A DNA stretch of 64,000 nt, from NCBI GenBank assembly GCA_001574975.1, contig KQ965740.1, forward strand, positions 530,647 through 594,646. The letters run 5' to 3'. How positions within the stretch are numbered: position 1 is the first letter of the stretch; every line of letters begins with the position of its first letter. This DNA comes from Gonapodya prolifera JEL478 (lineage: Eukaryota > Monoblepharomycota > Monoblepharidomycetes > Monoblepharidales > Gonapodyaceae). This document shows, piece by piece, positions 22,690 through 34,571 of this stretch. The notes beneath the pieces were generated by a model, which was not told where the DNA came from, did not search any database, and saw nothing but the letters and a program-made list of their open reading frames with translations. Made by a program: the position numbers and the translations under genes.

Positions 22690-24590
22690 ATCGGGACAGA
22701 AGCAACTGTGAGCTATCTGTCGACGCAATGGCGTCGCGTGTCAACGTAAAGAAGTGCCACGGAGGTAGCGCCAGTTCGTGAACTGGTCGGGATGTGATTT
22801 CCACTTGCCTGGCCCGCTTCGGCGCAGCGGGCGTAAACACCCTTTGAACCTAGTGATAGGTACACGAAGTTCGTTTCAGAATGGCGAATGTGGAATGGTA
22901 GCATTCTCTGTGATTACCTCGAATGCTGGGGGGCGTGGTCTCAAGGGAGTTGAAGGCGGAAGCATTTCACAGTTTGAGGTTGCGCGCTGGTAGAAAATAA
23001 ACCACTGTGTCAGATAATACCACGAGCGCGACCTCACCGAAGAAGCCTGGATTGGTGCCGGTGCCGCTGTACCGACGCCAGTCACGTCAAGAGAAAACTG
23101 GAATCGCTGAGCAGGCTTGCTTGATTCCAGTCCCTCAATCGTACCCGAAAGTCCGCCGCGCCTCGCATCGCTCGCTGCCGTGCCCGCCCGCCGCAATCGA
23201 GTTGATACCGTCGCCATCGCCGCTCGTTCAGCTCGGCGCATCGACTTGATTTGTGCGTTGCGACAGGGTGGTTCTCACCTTGATAATACAGTCTGTCTTT
23301 GTGTTTGCGTTGTTCTTGGGGGTCCAACTTATCAGAGATGCGGTACACACCATAGAAAAAGGCAGGGATGACTTAACTGTCCTTGTTTTTCATTGGGAAG
23401 AAATTTTGATATTGATATTCATGTTCAGTCTGTTTGTCGGGGCACCACTTCGTGTCCTGTAAAAGACAACAGCGCCGGAGGTGATTTCGCTTGTGATGAG
23501 AACGCGAGCGATACCGGAGTTCGACATGAGATGTCAGTGCAATATCAAATGATTTTTTGAGATGCAAAACCGCACAAAAATACATTGACCGCTAATATTA
23601 CGGCAGAGTTGTCGAAAACCACACTCTATATCATTTGCTCCCAAATTCTCAAACTCGTGTCCTCCTCGCCGGGAGAGTCACCTCCGCCAAGAACGATAAT
23701 CCGATGTTCTTGCAATTCGATTCGTTTGCACTCAAGGCTTGCGTGGCGAAGGAAGCTCAAAAGGTGTTGGAACGTCAGAGGGGTGATGTGATTGTCGAGG
23801 CGACTTTGTGAAAAGGGTGCAGTCGTCGTCCGTTTCATCCAAGGTATCGAACAAAGTCAAAGCAAGAAGTTTCGCGGAGAGTGAGGATGGAGATGGGAGT
23901 GCGATATCGTGGGACGCGTCGACGAAGTAGTGCGGAGGGCGAGCGAGATGATCGCTTGCAAGGACTGGGCGCTCGTTCCCACAACTTTTACATCTGCAGG
24001 TACCCCGTTTTGGTGCTGGCGGTGGGACGAAAGCGCGAGTGGTGCCCTAACGAGGAATGATTCGTGAAAATGTTTCCAAATGTGGTGAACCGGGTTACAT
24101 TTCTGCCCACCTCAGCTTGTGGATGGCTTGAGAAGCGCGTTGGCGTCAAAGGCATGTGCACAGTAGTTGATTGTTACTGGAAAGCTGGAAGAACCGGGCA
24201 ATCGTCAGTTCAATCCCGTTTGAGACTGTGAACAACCAATCCGTGGTTGAGCGTCTTCCTCTCCAGGGCCTCGGAGTCGGTACTGCTTTCAAGGAGAGAT
24301 TCTGCTTGATCTTCGTCGCTCCGACTGAATGAATTCATACGCTTCCACGTCTGAAGTGCGATTGCAAGGGTAGACCACTACCCTGAGATCTTGAGGGACA
24401 ACCCCTTCTGAGGACGACACACGTTGTCAAAAACTGACCTCGTTCAGTGGGATTTCCGGAAACTCCGCGCGGGTCTCAAGCTCGGTTCGAAAGGGGGGGT
24501 TCAACTCAAACGGTGGGCGCATCGATTTATGGCGCTGTTTTACCTCCGGTTTCCACCATAGTACCTTGGCATCTCGGGGCATCAATGGCA
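22690..24590 (+). repeat. Left arm of a large diverged inverted repeat
   Basis: About 1.9 kb that matches the reverse complement of 27345-29440 almost end to end at roughly 75-80 percent by eye, with indels. Anchor points are 22750 (AAGTGCCACGGAGGTAGCG) with 29370, 23010 (TGTCAGATAATACCACGAGC) with 29105, 23130 (TTGATTCCAGTCC) with 28990, 23690 (GATGTTCTTGCAATTCGATT) with 28250, 24115 (CAGCTTGTGGATGGCTTG) with 27835, and 24530 (GGCGCTGTTTTACCTCCGGT) with 27405. Short conserved peptide stretches can be read in both arms, but no full frame survives in either. I cannot name the ancestral element or gene. No short terminal repeats or target-site duplications were evident. Confidence 0.8.
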
Positions 24591-24774
24591 ACGCTCCCAT
24601 CTACTCCCATCCTCTCCCATCGACTCAAGGCTGACATTCTGCCTTTTCCGGGATTCGTCGGGTCGCACATAAGCTTTCAAAGGCGGAGATGTTTTGCGTA
24701 CATAAAAAGACTTCCTGATCTTCCTCTTTCTTTCTTATTATTCTTTTGTTAATTAGAAGAGGCACGTCTGGAAT

Positions 24775-26899
24775 CTATTTGCCCCATCTAACAACACGAA
24801 AATCGACCCCACCCTTTGGTAATAATGTTTTACCCCCAGCCTGATACCGCCCGATTGCAGCGCCGACACCCTCCGCGGCTCCCAGCTCCCTCCTTTCACC
24901 CCACTTCGAAGGACTTTCCTCCCCGACGAGAAATAGTTCGTGTCTCTGGAAAATCGCAACCAGGATCGATGTGACAACCCGCACGCTCATTGCTTGGCAG
25001 GGACAAATTCGGGGGCCGCAAGAAAAGGACTGCGAGGTTGGAATGCGCGTCACTCCTTAAGATCAAAAGCGCTGAGAGTAAGCGCAACCCACCTGCACGT
25101 CTTCTTTTTTCCTTGCTGCGCTCTCCCACCTTCCTGGCCGAAACGCAAAAAGGTCGTCCTCATCTTCTCCCTTCTCACCAATAGTTCGAGCCGTGGAATA
25201 TAAGTGGTGAGCGACGTAGTCTCCCGCAGAAATAGGCACACACGATTGAGGAAGAATCGTCGGTGTGGGTGTGAAAGCCTCCCGATGGATGGAAGGAATG
25301 GGTGGAAACAATCGCAGCGCTTCGAGGACCCTAGTTGATCAAACGCGCTTCTAATGAGTCGTCATAGACAAAATTCTTCTCACAGTTGGAACGTACATGT
25401 TCTTCGCCACGTTAGATTCACTTGGCAACTTGTTCTTCCATTTTGGAGCATCCAATTCCGCGTGAAGAGCAATCGCTTGATCTGGAGTCTTCCCAACACA
25501 CCATATAGACCAAAGAGAAGCGGAGAGAAGTGGAGGGAAGGCTTCAGCGTCGGGAAAATGGAGCAATCAAGATACGTCAGGAGGGAGTGGTTGCATGCCA
25601 CTCGCACCTTCAATAATGAAGTTGAAGATAGCGTCGCGGATTTCAGATTTGGATGGACGGTTCCCCGTTTCGGACACATGGGCCTTTGTGGGATTTCGCA
25701 ACAGTTCAAATTGGCTGCAACTTTGCCTCGTTGGAGATAGCACCCACATTCGCCCACTCTCGGACCCACGCCTTGCGTTCGTACACTTTTTCAAGGTCGC
25801 TCCCAAGCTCCGTCTCCAACCACTGTTCAACGTCCTTGCACTTCCGGTCCACCCTTGTACCTCGTCCGCACGCCTTCAACCACGGCAGCGCTTCCGCGAC
25901 CCGCCACACATTCATGTAGAGAGTTCGACCGTCCATCTCCCGGTGGATATCCGCAAGCGCCGTGACGACAGGGTGGTGCGACGCTGGTGGGAGGGGGTAG
26001 CCCCGTTCTTGAGAGGACGACACGGGCGAGGTGCCGACGACGGTGCGCAGCACGAGGTCGAGAATGAATGACGTGAGCAGTGGACAGAGGTCAAGGGTGT
26101 GCGGGTCTGTCAGTGCGGGGACACCAGGCTCGGCGCTTGGCGTTGAAAGAATGGTGGTGAAGGTGGCGGTGAGGTGGGGAAGAAGGGTGGAGAGGGTGGA
26201 AGAGAAATGGGAATGGAAAGTTGATGAGGAGAACGAAGCTTGTGATGGCGTGTTCGACAAGAAGAAAAAAATGAATGAATTCGGGAAGCGAGGAGACACC
26301 CAAATGTACAACTCACAATCCCACACCCTCCTCTTCTTTCGCCAATCGTCCCCGTTGACGTTCGCGACCCCGCTACCGAGAACGCGATTGTTCATCGCCA
26401 TCCACCAAGCCGGCTTACCGAACGAAGAGGTGTCGTCAAGGACGTGAGCAACGTCGCGTTTTGAGGACAGTATGAACAATTGACGCAGCGGCATTGTCAG
26501 GCGGAACGCGGGGGTGGGATGAGCTACCGGAAGCAGGTCTGAAAAATGGCTGGGAAAACGAGCATAGGCAGCCAACGGAGCTCACCGTATTTTAAGGTAC
26601 CGAAAAGGATGTAATCGTGGACGCTTTCAACGATACGTGTTGAATCCTTCGAAGTTGGCATAAGTCTGTCACGGCACCCACTCTTCCTCCGCCAATCTCC
26701 ACACGTTCCCCCACATACTGACTCCCTCGGCAGTCTTCACTTTTGAGGGGCCCGAATCCGCCGGGGGAGTGAACAGGCCGCGATCCGGGTGGGCGAACAC
26801 GAGCAGACCAAGCATCCATCCCGCGATAATCAGTACGACGATGGGTGTGGGCGTTGTAGTGATGAAAGAGACCAGCGAATCTGGGAATAAAGATTCCAT
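24775..26899 (-). CDS. Cytochrome P450 with atypical catalytic motifs
   Basis: Begins MESLFPDSLVSFI with an N-terminal membrane anchor (TPIVVLIIAGWMLGLLVF). Downstream exons carry YILFGTLKY, SFGKPAWWMAMNNRVLGSG, DDWRKKRR (helix C), helix I (EIRDAIFNFIIE then AFPPLLSASLW), GKTPDQAIALHAELD, MVLEALRLFPPIPSIHREA (the ExxR Glu and Arg present), FRPGRW, and the haem loop FSCGPRICPCQAM with the thiolate Cys. Two features are odd. The helix I AGxDTT block is replaced by EAFPPL at the same alignment length, and the Gly two residues after the haem Cys is Cys. At least six short introns, all with usable splice sites. It lies in the loop of a 2-kb-arm inverted repeat. It could be a diverged enzyme or an early pseudogene. 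Confidence 0.75.
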
Positions 26900-27344
26900 C
26901 CCTTCGCGCCCGTGGTTCTGCACTCGAAGGATCTGGTGTTCCCTCGGTCTTGCTCACGGGTGAGAAACACGGCGTGAGTGAGGGACGGCTTGCGATCGCG
27001 AGGAAGAGGTCCTTGGTGGGCAATGCGAACTTGTCTCCCTGAGGCTCGGTTGGTGGTTGCTGCCGCGGTCGGGGTCCACCACTCTTTCGTTTCGTCTTTC
27101 AGTTTGTCAACGTCGACCTGCACATAGTAACAGCTGGAGATTTATAACGCGTTGCTAGTTACTCATGGCTTTGGAACCGCTGCTAAACCCCAGTCGACTG
27201 ACCCCAAGTTGATTCGCCTTGCCCATTTCTTCGGAACATGTATAAACGGAGCATGATCGTCGGTCAATCTGTTCTCCGTCTTTCATCCTCTGTCATTCTT
27301 CGTCCTTCCTTGGTCTCTCGGCCGGGGTGGCAGGGAAGGGGCCA

Positions 27345-29440
27345 ACTTTAGATCCTCGTGCGCCGATGCCCGGATGCGGTGTGCTATGGTGGAAACCGGA
27401 GGTAAAACAGCGCCATATTCGATTCCCAAATATACCTCGGTTTGAGTTGAACCCGCCAGTGAGTAGAGCTTGACCCCGCGCGGAGGTTTCGGAGAACGCA
27501 CTCAACGAGGTGCGGAACAACACTTCTCGTCCTTGGTTTGGGGAAGGAGGCATCCCTCAAGGGGAGTGACCCTTGCCAAATCTGTGCGGAAGGGCACTTC
27601 AGACGTGGAAGAGCATAGAATCTTTTACTCGGAGCATCGGAGATGAAGCAGAATCCCCCATCAAAAGCAGCTCCGAGTCCTGAGTGGAAGCTCTCGACTG
27701 CAACTGAGGGATTGGTTGTTTGCAATATCAAAAGGGACTGGCGACGCTGACGATTTCCCCCTCCTTCCCAGTAACTATCAGCCGATATGCACATGTCTTT
27801 GACGCCAATTCGCTTCACAAGCCATCCACAAGCTGAGGTGGGCCTGGTTTGTAACATTTCAAGAGAATCAATTACGAATCATCCTCGTCAGGCTACCACT
27901 CGCGCTTTAGTTCCACCACCAGCGCCAAAACGAGGCACCTGTAGGTGTAAACGCTGCGGGGATGAACCCGGGGTCCTCTCAAGCCAGCACCTGGCACGCC
28001 CTCCACACTTCTTCGTCAACGCGTCCCACGATATCGCACTCCCATCTCCATCCTCACTCTCGGCGAAGCTTTTTGCGCTGGCTCTGTTCGATACCTCGGA
28101 TGAAACAGACGACGAGTGCACCCTTTTCACCGAGTCGCCTCGACTCTCATATTGTCCTTCTGGCGTTCCATCACCTTTGGAACTTCATTCGCCACACTCA
28201 ACTCCACTAAGGCATACTATCTTACACCTCGAGCGAATTGAATTGGAAGAACATCATACCATCGTTCGTGGATGTGGGGACTTTCTGGGAGCGGAAGCAC
28301 GTCGGTGAATTGGGGACCACACCAGATAGAAATTAGAACGTGGGACGCACTACGCAACTCTGCTATAGTAACTATTATGCGCTCCTGTAAGATTTTGCAC
28401 TCTCTTAACAATGTATGGTACTTCACTTGACGGCTTGAAATCCCACGAAGGCCTCCAACGTCTCGAACGTTGTCATTTCCCAGAATTAAAATAACTTGGG
28501 TCTCTCCAAAGTACGACTGAATGAGAGACACGGCCGTGAAAGGTATTTCTGCAGTCGAGGCTTTGTGAGCATGTACCACACATATGTCTGCAAGTGAATG
28601 TACGAATCGCGAAGATGGTGGGATCCAAGGAGTGGAACAGATTCTGAAACATCTATTGTTGCATCTTATCTGGGTCTGTTCGCAGGTGGGTCGAGTAGTT
28701 GCTACCTGGTTTCTATGGAGGAACCACTCCCCTCGCTATACCGCCGCGGCCCTCCCAATACATCGTCCTTGCCCGGGTCCTCCTGAATTCTCTGATAAGT
28801 TGGACCCCAAGAACTACGCGACAACACAGACAAACTGTATAATCGAGGTGAGAACTCCAGGTCACGATGCTTGAAGTCCCCAGATCCGCTGGGCGGAAGT
28901 CGTGCCGAGATGGACGCCTTGCGGCGGGAGGGCACGACAGCGGGAGATACGAGGCGCGGCGGACTTTCGTGTGCGATTGAAGGACTGGAATCAAGCAAAC
29001 CCGCTCGACCATTCCAGTTTGCTCTTTACCTAATTGGCGTCTGTGCAGGTGCCCAGCCGCCAGTCCAGGTTTCTTCGGCGCGATCACGCTCGTGGTATTA
29101 TCTGACACGGTGGTTTATTTCTATCAGCGCAACTTAATACTGTGAGAATGCTTCCGCCTTCAACTCCGTTGAGACAAACCTCTGCAGCGTTCGAGGTAGT
29201 TACAGAGAATGCTATCATTCCACGACCGCACGTCACACTTACGCAACTCCGTGAAATTTGTCACTAGGGTCAACGCGGAGTTGCGCCCCCTGCGCCGAAG
29301 CGGGGAAGCGGAGTGGCCATCTCAACCCCCCCCCTCCACGAACTCGCGCTACCTCCGTGGCACTTCTTCTCGTCGACACGCGATGACACTGCACTGACGG
29401 GGACTTCCCAACTACTTTTATCCCGATTTGCCTCACTGCA
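27345..29440 (-). repeat. Right arm of a large diverged inverted repeat
   Basis: Reverse-complement partner of 22690-24590. It contains a 157-codon minus-strand frame (27857-27384) with the CGWLVKRIGVKDMC segment that is also visible, interrupted, in the left arm, and a plus-strand frame (27787-28308) with FDTSDETDDECTLFT that has a close counterpart in the left arm. Which strand was originally coding is unclear. 29441-29604 holds no separate gene. Confidence 0.8.
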
Positions 29441-29604
29441 GTTAGTGGAACAAATCTCCCTTCCCCCACCCCCTTTCTCAAAACGGGGCTGATGTTATTT
29501 TGATGGGAAGCTTACTCGACGGAGGATCTGCGATATCACAACAAATTCATTTATGCAATTATTCACAATTTTCATTATTGTAGCGTCGTCAATTTTGACT
29601 TCGT

Positions 29605-32600
29605 TCATCTCTTCGGTGCCCTTTCTTGAGTGTCGAGGCTGGCCACACTACGAGCGTCGCCATAACTTGCTGCGCCAAGGGAAGCCGCGCTGGCGGCGTG
29701 CTGCAGTGATTGGTTGCTTGCCATTCCAGGGAATGTGGATCCCTCGCCACCAAGTGCGTCGCCGCCGCCAGAGAGACGCTGCCATATCGACAGCTCATCT
29801 TGTAAACCCCTTGATTCTTTATAATTCCACCACCATCCTTGAATCGCGGCGATCACGAGAACAGTGACAAAGCTTCCGAGAGTTATACCAAGGGAGGAGT
29901 TGAACTCTAGAGGAAGATTGTGAACCTCGAGTATAAAGCGAGTTGTGCGAATGCAATACGAATTCATTGCGTCCACTGTCTCTGTGGTAATCTCGAAGAC
30001 AAAGAAGTACGACGGAGGGTTTGGGAGGCGCGGTGTTATTGAATAACACGGCGAGCCCGAAACGCAAACGAAGCTTTGACGTTTTGATCAGCTTCCAAAG
30101 AGACGAACGCAAAATTCAACTGACGACCTACGATATTGCGTTCATCCCACCCTCCAGAGTGAACACGTCCGGATCCGATAAGCCACCGTGTGTTGGGACC
30201 CACATCAAAGTAGTGCTTGCATCCGACGAGAGTCTCGGATTCACATGTTCGACTTGGTAAGAGGTATATTCTTTGATCGATTCGTACGTCTCACCACCTC
30301 CCACGACGTTGAGTCGGTAATAGCCTGTGAAATTGGTCTCATCCCCGGTAACGTAATCATACACCGCGAACAAGGGGGAGAATGCTAGCCGGGTATCGAT
30401 GTCATCAGTTCATCAATAAATCAACTAAAACAGTATCCAAAGTTCTCACACTTCTCATAATGTATGCACGGAAGTCCGTGCGTGTTCGGACACCAAACAA
30501 ACAAATCATTTGTCGGTACGAAGCGTATTTCTTGGAACGGCTTGCAGCCAGAGTACACCAAAAAGGAATGCGAGGCAGCCGACTGTGATTTGACACACGT
30601 CATTTCAAAGTTCAACGTTTCCAGTTCGGATGGTTGGTACACTTACTTGAGTCATGACGTCCGTAGAAGGCATATCCTTACAGGCAAAGTTCGCGTCATC
30701 TAAAACCACCATGACCGTCGTTGGGTGGAGACTGGCCCCGGGGATGTCCTGGTTTGTCCGCGCTCCCTGGTCCGTCGCTGTAATCTGGCGCGACATGCCA
30801 AACAAATACGTATGATATTTGTGACATCGTAAACTGTCGCAATCGCGGAGCCTACAGTAAATGTCACCGATCCGTCGCTTGTATCGATATCACGCCGGAC
30901 TTCGGTTCCAACCATCTCAACATCACTCTGCACCACAGTCAATCTCAAGTCCTCAGGAGAGACTCCATCCGACGGGATGAGCAATACTCGCAGCGAATAT
31001 GATTCGTGCTCCTCGAGGAAAATGGAGGACGGAAATACGCTCGTATCGTTGAATTCGTTCGGTCTGCAAAATGGCAGTACCCCGGTGAATTAAAAAAAAC
31101 GGACACCACGCTAGCAGAGCGGACCAGAGCACCCACAATCGTGTAAACCATTCGTCCTTTGGCGCATCCCACACCATATCTTTGTAGGGGCATTTCCAAC
31201 CCTGAAGCATGCCAACCCAGTCCAAAACTTCCTGCACGTCCACGTATCTTCGACTTATCGAGAGCCCTCCTCCATTCTGCACCTCGACCCTGACCACGCC
31301 GAGGGAGTCGCCCACGTCGAATAAGGGGAATTCGTGAACCGACGTCGACACTGGGCCGATAGGCGCGAGCGCGACCAGAGTACGATGATGGGTTTGGCCG
31401 TAAAAGAGTCGCCCGAGGGTTGTCGAGGCTGCGAAAGATCCCGTGAGGAGGGAGGACGTTGCAACGTGCGTGAACCGCTCAGGTGCCGAAAGCGACGACA
31501 GGATGAACCAGGACATTCCGAAATCTGGACTGCAGTTTGATTCGGTTTCGTTCAGGAATCTTAACCTGGCAAGTACAACACTCGCGAGACTCTCACCTCC
31601 AAAGCAAGGATGTTCCCCACACCCACAAATCGCTGCCAAGGCTCCCTTGCAACGCGATACCATCGAGCTCCAAAGTCATGGTAGCCACGCCCGCTGGCGG
31701 CGCGGTGGAATCATAAACTCGGTACGACGCCGGGTCGAGATCCGACGGGTTTGCTGTGAAAGCTCAATTAGCATCCGGCCACACGACAAAGTTCGCATTT
31801 CGCAGCCCAGCAACACACCCGCGCGGACAAGTCTCGGAAACACAAACCCCCTGGACCAGGTCCACTTCCCCGAGTCCATATCCTTCGATGCCTTGGCGAC
31901 CTGATACAGCCCATCCCCAACCCGCCGCACAAGCACGTCCACATCCCCACACTGCGCGCTGCTCCCAACAGCTCCGACAACATCCACGCCCGTCCCGGTC
32001 GTGATGGCGCCTTGGTCCACGAGCCATGCGGCAAGGGTCCGGTTGCGCGCGTCCAGAATCTCCTCGACGGCAGTGTACGAGGACGAGACGGAGGCGGAGG
32101 CGAGGCCTTGCGCGCTGTCGAAGGACGCCCAGAGCCGTCCGGCGTCGAGACCGCCCCCGGCGATGATCAGCGGGGAGCAGGACGAGGAGGCGTTGTAGCT
32201 GGGGCGTTGGGTTGTGGGGTAGAGTTGCGCGACACAGCTGCGGAGGATGGGTACGACGGTCGCGCCCTTTTGGAGGAGGGGGAGAGGAGATGGGTCGAAA
32301 GGTTCGTGTTGGGGTTGGATGACGGGAAGGAGGAGCTCTGGTGGAGCTCCAGCAGGGCTGGGTACTCACAGCGAGCCCACCGTCAAAGATAGCAAAGACG
32401 CCTCCGTCGGTATGCACGACCACAACAGGACCCGTATTGAATGCGCCCAAGACGCGGAGTGTCGTTTGGGCAGCGCCGCCGCATGGATTCGACACTGGTA
32501 TGGCGTTCGCGGCGGGATCAGGGGGACGAGCGTTTCGTCATCATCGCAGCGCAGCGCAGCGCGGCACACTCACTCATCATCGCGGTCACGGCGGCGGCGG

Positions 32601-33582
32601 GGGCGGCACCAGCACCAGCACCAGCATCAGCGCCGGGGTTGAATCGAATCGCGAGGGCGTTGCGCCACCCGTCGTTGCTGACCAGCACGTAGGGGCCGGG
32701 TGAGTCCGAGAGAACCATGAAGGTCGACGGGGAGAGGTCAGGGACGGCCAGCGTGAGGATGCGTAGAGTGGAGAGCGGGGTGGGGTTCGTTGTGAGGGTG
32801 GATGGGTCTGCGAGGGTGCCTAGGAGGCTCTGTAGGGTGGGAGGGAGTGGGAGATAGATACTCGCGCGGGTGAGAAGGGAGCCATGGGAAATGGGAATGG
32901 TTGAGTAGCAAACGCACCGCGTACTGCACCGCAGATGCAGATGCGGACGAGACTGATCGTCGTAATGCCGCGGTGACGCCCAGTCTGAACTGAGCGCGGT
33001 CGAGACGGCCTTTGACGAGGCGTGGAGTGGCGACTCCGTTCCGTGTTACGGAAAGAAGGGAAACTGACGGATAGGTGGATGTTTTGAGAGGGAAGAGCCA
33101 GACGGAGGTGTTGTGGTAGAGCTCTTGTTTGGGAGGGGTCAAGCGGCTGATGGGTGGGGACAACGTGTTGTGAAGAGATACAGTAGAGACATACCGAGCG
33201 GCCAGTCCGAGTTAATAGAATCAATCGCCTCTCCGTCCAGCACATTGACGATAGGTCTCCCACCGACGGCCGCGTATTCCAGCGTGCACTCCTGGCAGTC
33301 GACTCCGGATTGGGCGTCTATTATCCGCACCGTCAGCAGATACGACGTGTTGGCCACCATCAGCACGGCCGGCGTCAGCTGGGTGATCCTCGCTTGGGTG
33401 TATGGAGGGGAGACGTATTCGGACACCGAGACGGCCCATTTGTATCTCGTTTCGCAGAGTGTTGGCGGTGGGAGCGCTGACAGAATGAAAAGAAAGAGGA
33501 GGAAAAGGGGTCCGCGTCGTCGGAAAGTGATGAAAGTGGACACGGTGGGGACGTGGTGGGCGGAGGAGTTCCCCGATTGCAT
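29605..33582 (-). CDS. Large secreted/type I membrane protein of unknown family
   Basis: About ten exons over 4 kb. It starts MQSGNSSAHHVPTV with a signal sequence (LFLLFLFILSALPPPTLC). The ectodomain contains many N-glycosylation sequons (NTS, NAS, NRT, NES, NFT) and segments such as CQECTLEYAAVGGRPIVNVL, DLSPSTFMVLSDSPGPYVLV, SCSPLIIAGGGLDAG, AAWLVDQGAITTGTGVDVVG and SWFILSSLSAPERFTHVA. A glycosylated membrane-proximal part (TRFILEVHNLPLEFNSS) leads to one transmembrane helix (LGITLGSFVTVLVIAAIQ) and a cytosolic Ser/Ala-rich tail of about 75 residues ending QERAPKR. One intron has a clear GCTAAT branch site before TTTCACAG. I recognise no enzyme motif and no named domain. It shares a 191-nt divergent promoter region with VTC1. 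Confidence 0.75.
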
Positions 33583-33773
33583 GGGTGAAGTGTCTCTGCA
33601 GCACCCCAGGACTTTCTTTTCTGGCAGCGTTGCGCACGATTGCCGAATGCAGTCTGTGATTTGTGCACGCAGCCTCCGCGCTGTGTGGAGTCCGCTTGAC
33701 AGGTGGGCGTCGACTCGTTGCTGCGGTCACCAGGTCTTCCCCAGCACGTGCCCGTTCGTTCTCCGTCGTCGCA
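33583..33773. promoter_or_regulatory. Compact divergent promoter region
   Basis: The only DNA between the start codons of the large membrane protein (minus) and VTC1 (plus). Both promoters must overlap here or reach into the genes. No specific binding site was identified. Confidence 0.5.
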
Positions 33774-34449
33774 ATGAGTGCAAGTTCGATTTCGCCGCCA
33801 AACATCGAGAGAGCTGCAAAGGCCGCGAGTGCCGCTACGTCAAACAAGGACAGGCTGGGCTGGTTCGCGGCGGCTTTTGGCTTGCAGCCTGTCAAACCCG
33901 GAAAGCCTGGAAAGAAGAGCGGCCGCATCGAGCCAAAGGTCTTCTTTGCGAACGAGCGCACGTTTCTCTCCTGGATGCGTTTTGTGAGTCGTCGGTCGCA
34001 CGTGCGGGTGCGGCGTCTGCCACATTGTTGAACACACTGTCACCTTGTGCACCTCCACGATGGTGCTCTGCCCCTCCTACGACGTCTTCGAAACCGACAC
34101 AACACGTCAAACAGGGAGTTCTCATAGGCGCTTTCTCGCTGGCACTCCTCAACTTCTCGCAGGAGCGTATTGGACAAATCGGAGGTTCGCACCACACCCC
34201 GTTCTACCACTCGTCTCCCCATCCCCTTACGAGCTTTATACGTACTCCACACCAGGCACGCTCCTCACAGCCACCTCCATCGGCATTCTCATCTACGCGC
34301 TATACCTCTTCCGCTCCCGAAACGACATGCTGCGCGGGAAAATCGCCGGCCCGTATGAAGCTCCTTACGGCCCCGTTCTCATGGTGGTGTTCTTGTCGGT
34401 CGCGGTGCTGGTCAACTTTGGCATGCGGTGGAAGGAGTTGTCCAACTAG
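33774..34449 (+). CDS. VTC1: Vacuolar transporter chaperone subunit Vtc1
   Basis: Exons 33774-33983, 34115-34184 and 34256-34449 join in frame to 157 aa. The hallmark [16 protein letters not shown] is followed by three hydrophobic helices ([52 protein letters not shown]), the layout of the DUF202/VTC1 membrane domain. Vtc1 is the small membrane subunit of the VTC polyphosphate polymerase complex in vacuole/ER membranes, where the conserved Arg of the first helix lines the polyP channel. It is a little longer than yeast Vtc1 because of an N-terminal extension of about 45 residues. It converges on the DsbA-like gene with a 122-nt gap. Confidence 0.9.
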
Positions 34450-34571
34450 AAATCGATTCTCTCTCTGGACCAGGAGCGCGCGACTCGACGGCGCGGAGAA
34501 CCCCGTACACGTACGACATAGATCTTTTCCATCTTGTATTATATTCAATGATGCATTTACATTGAGTTGTC

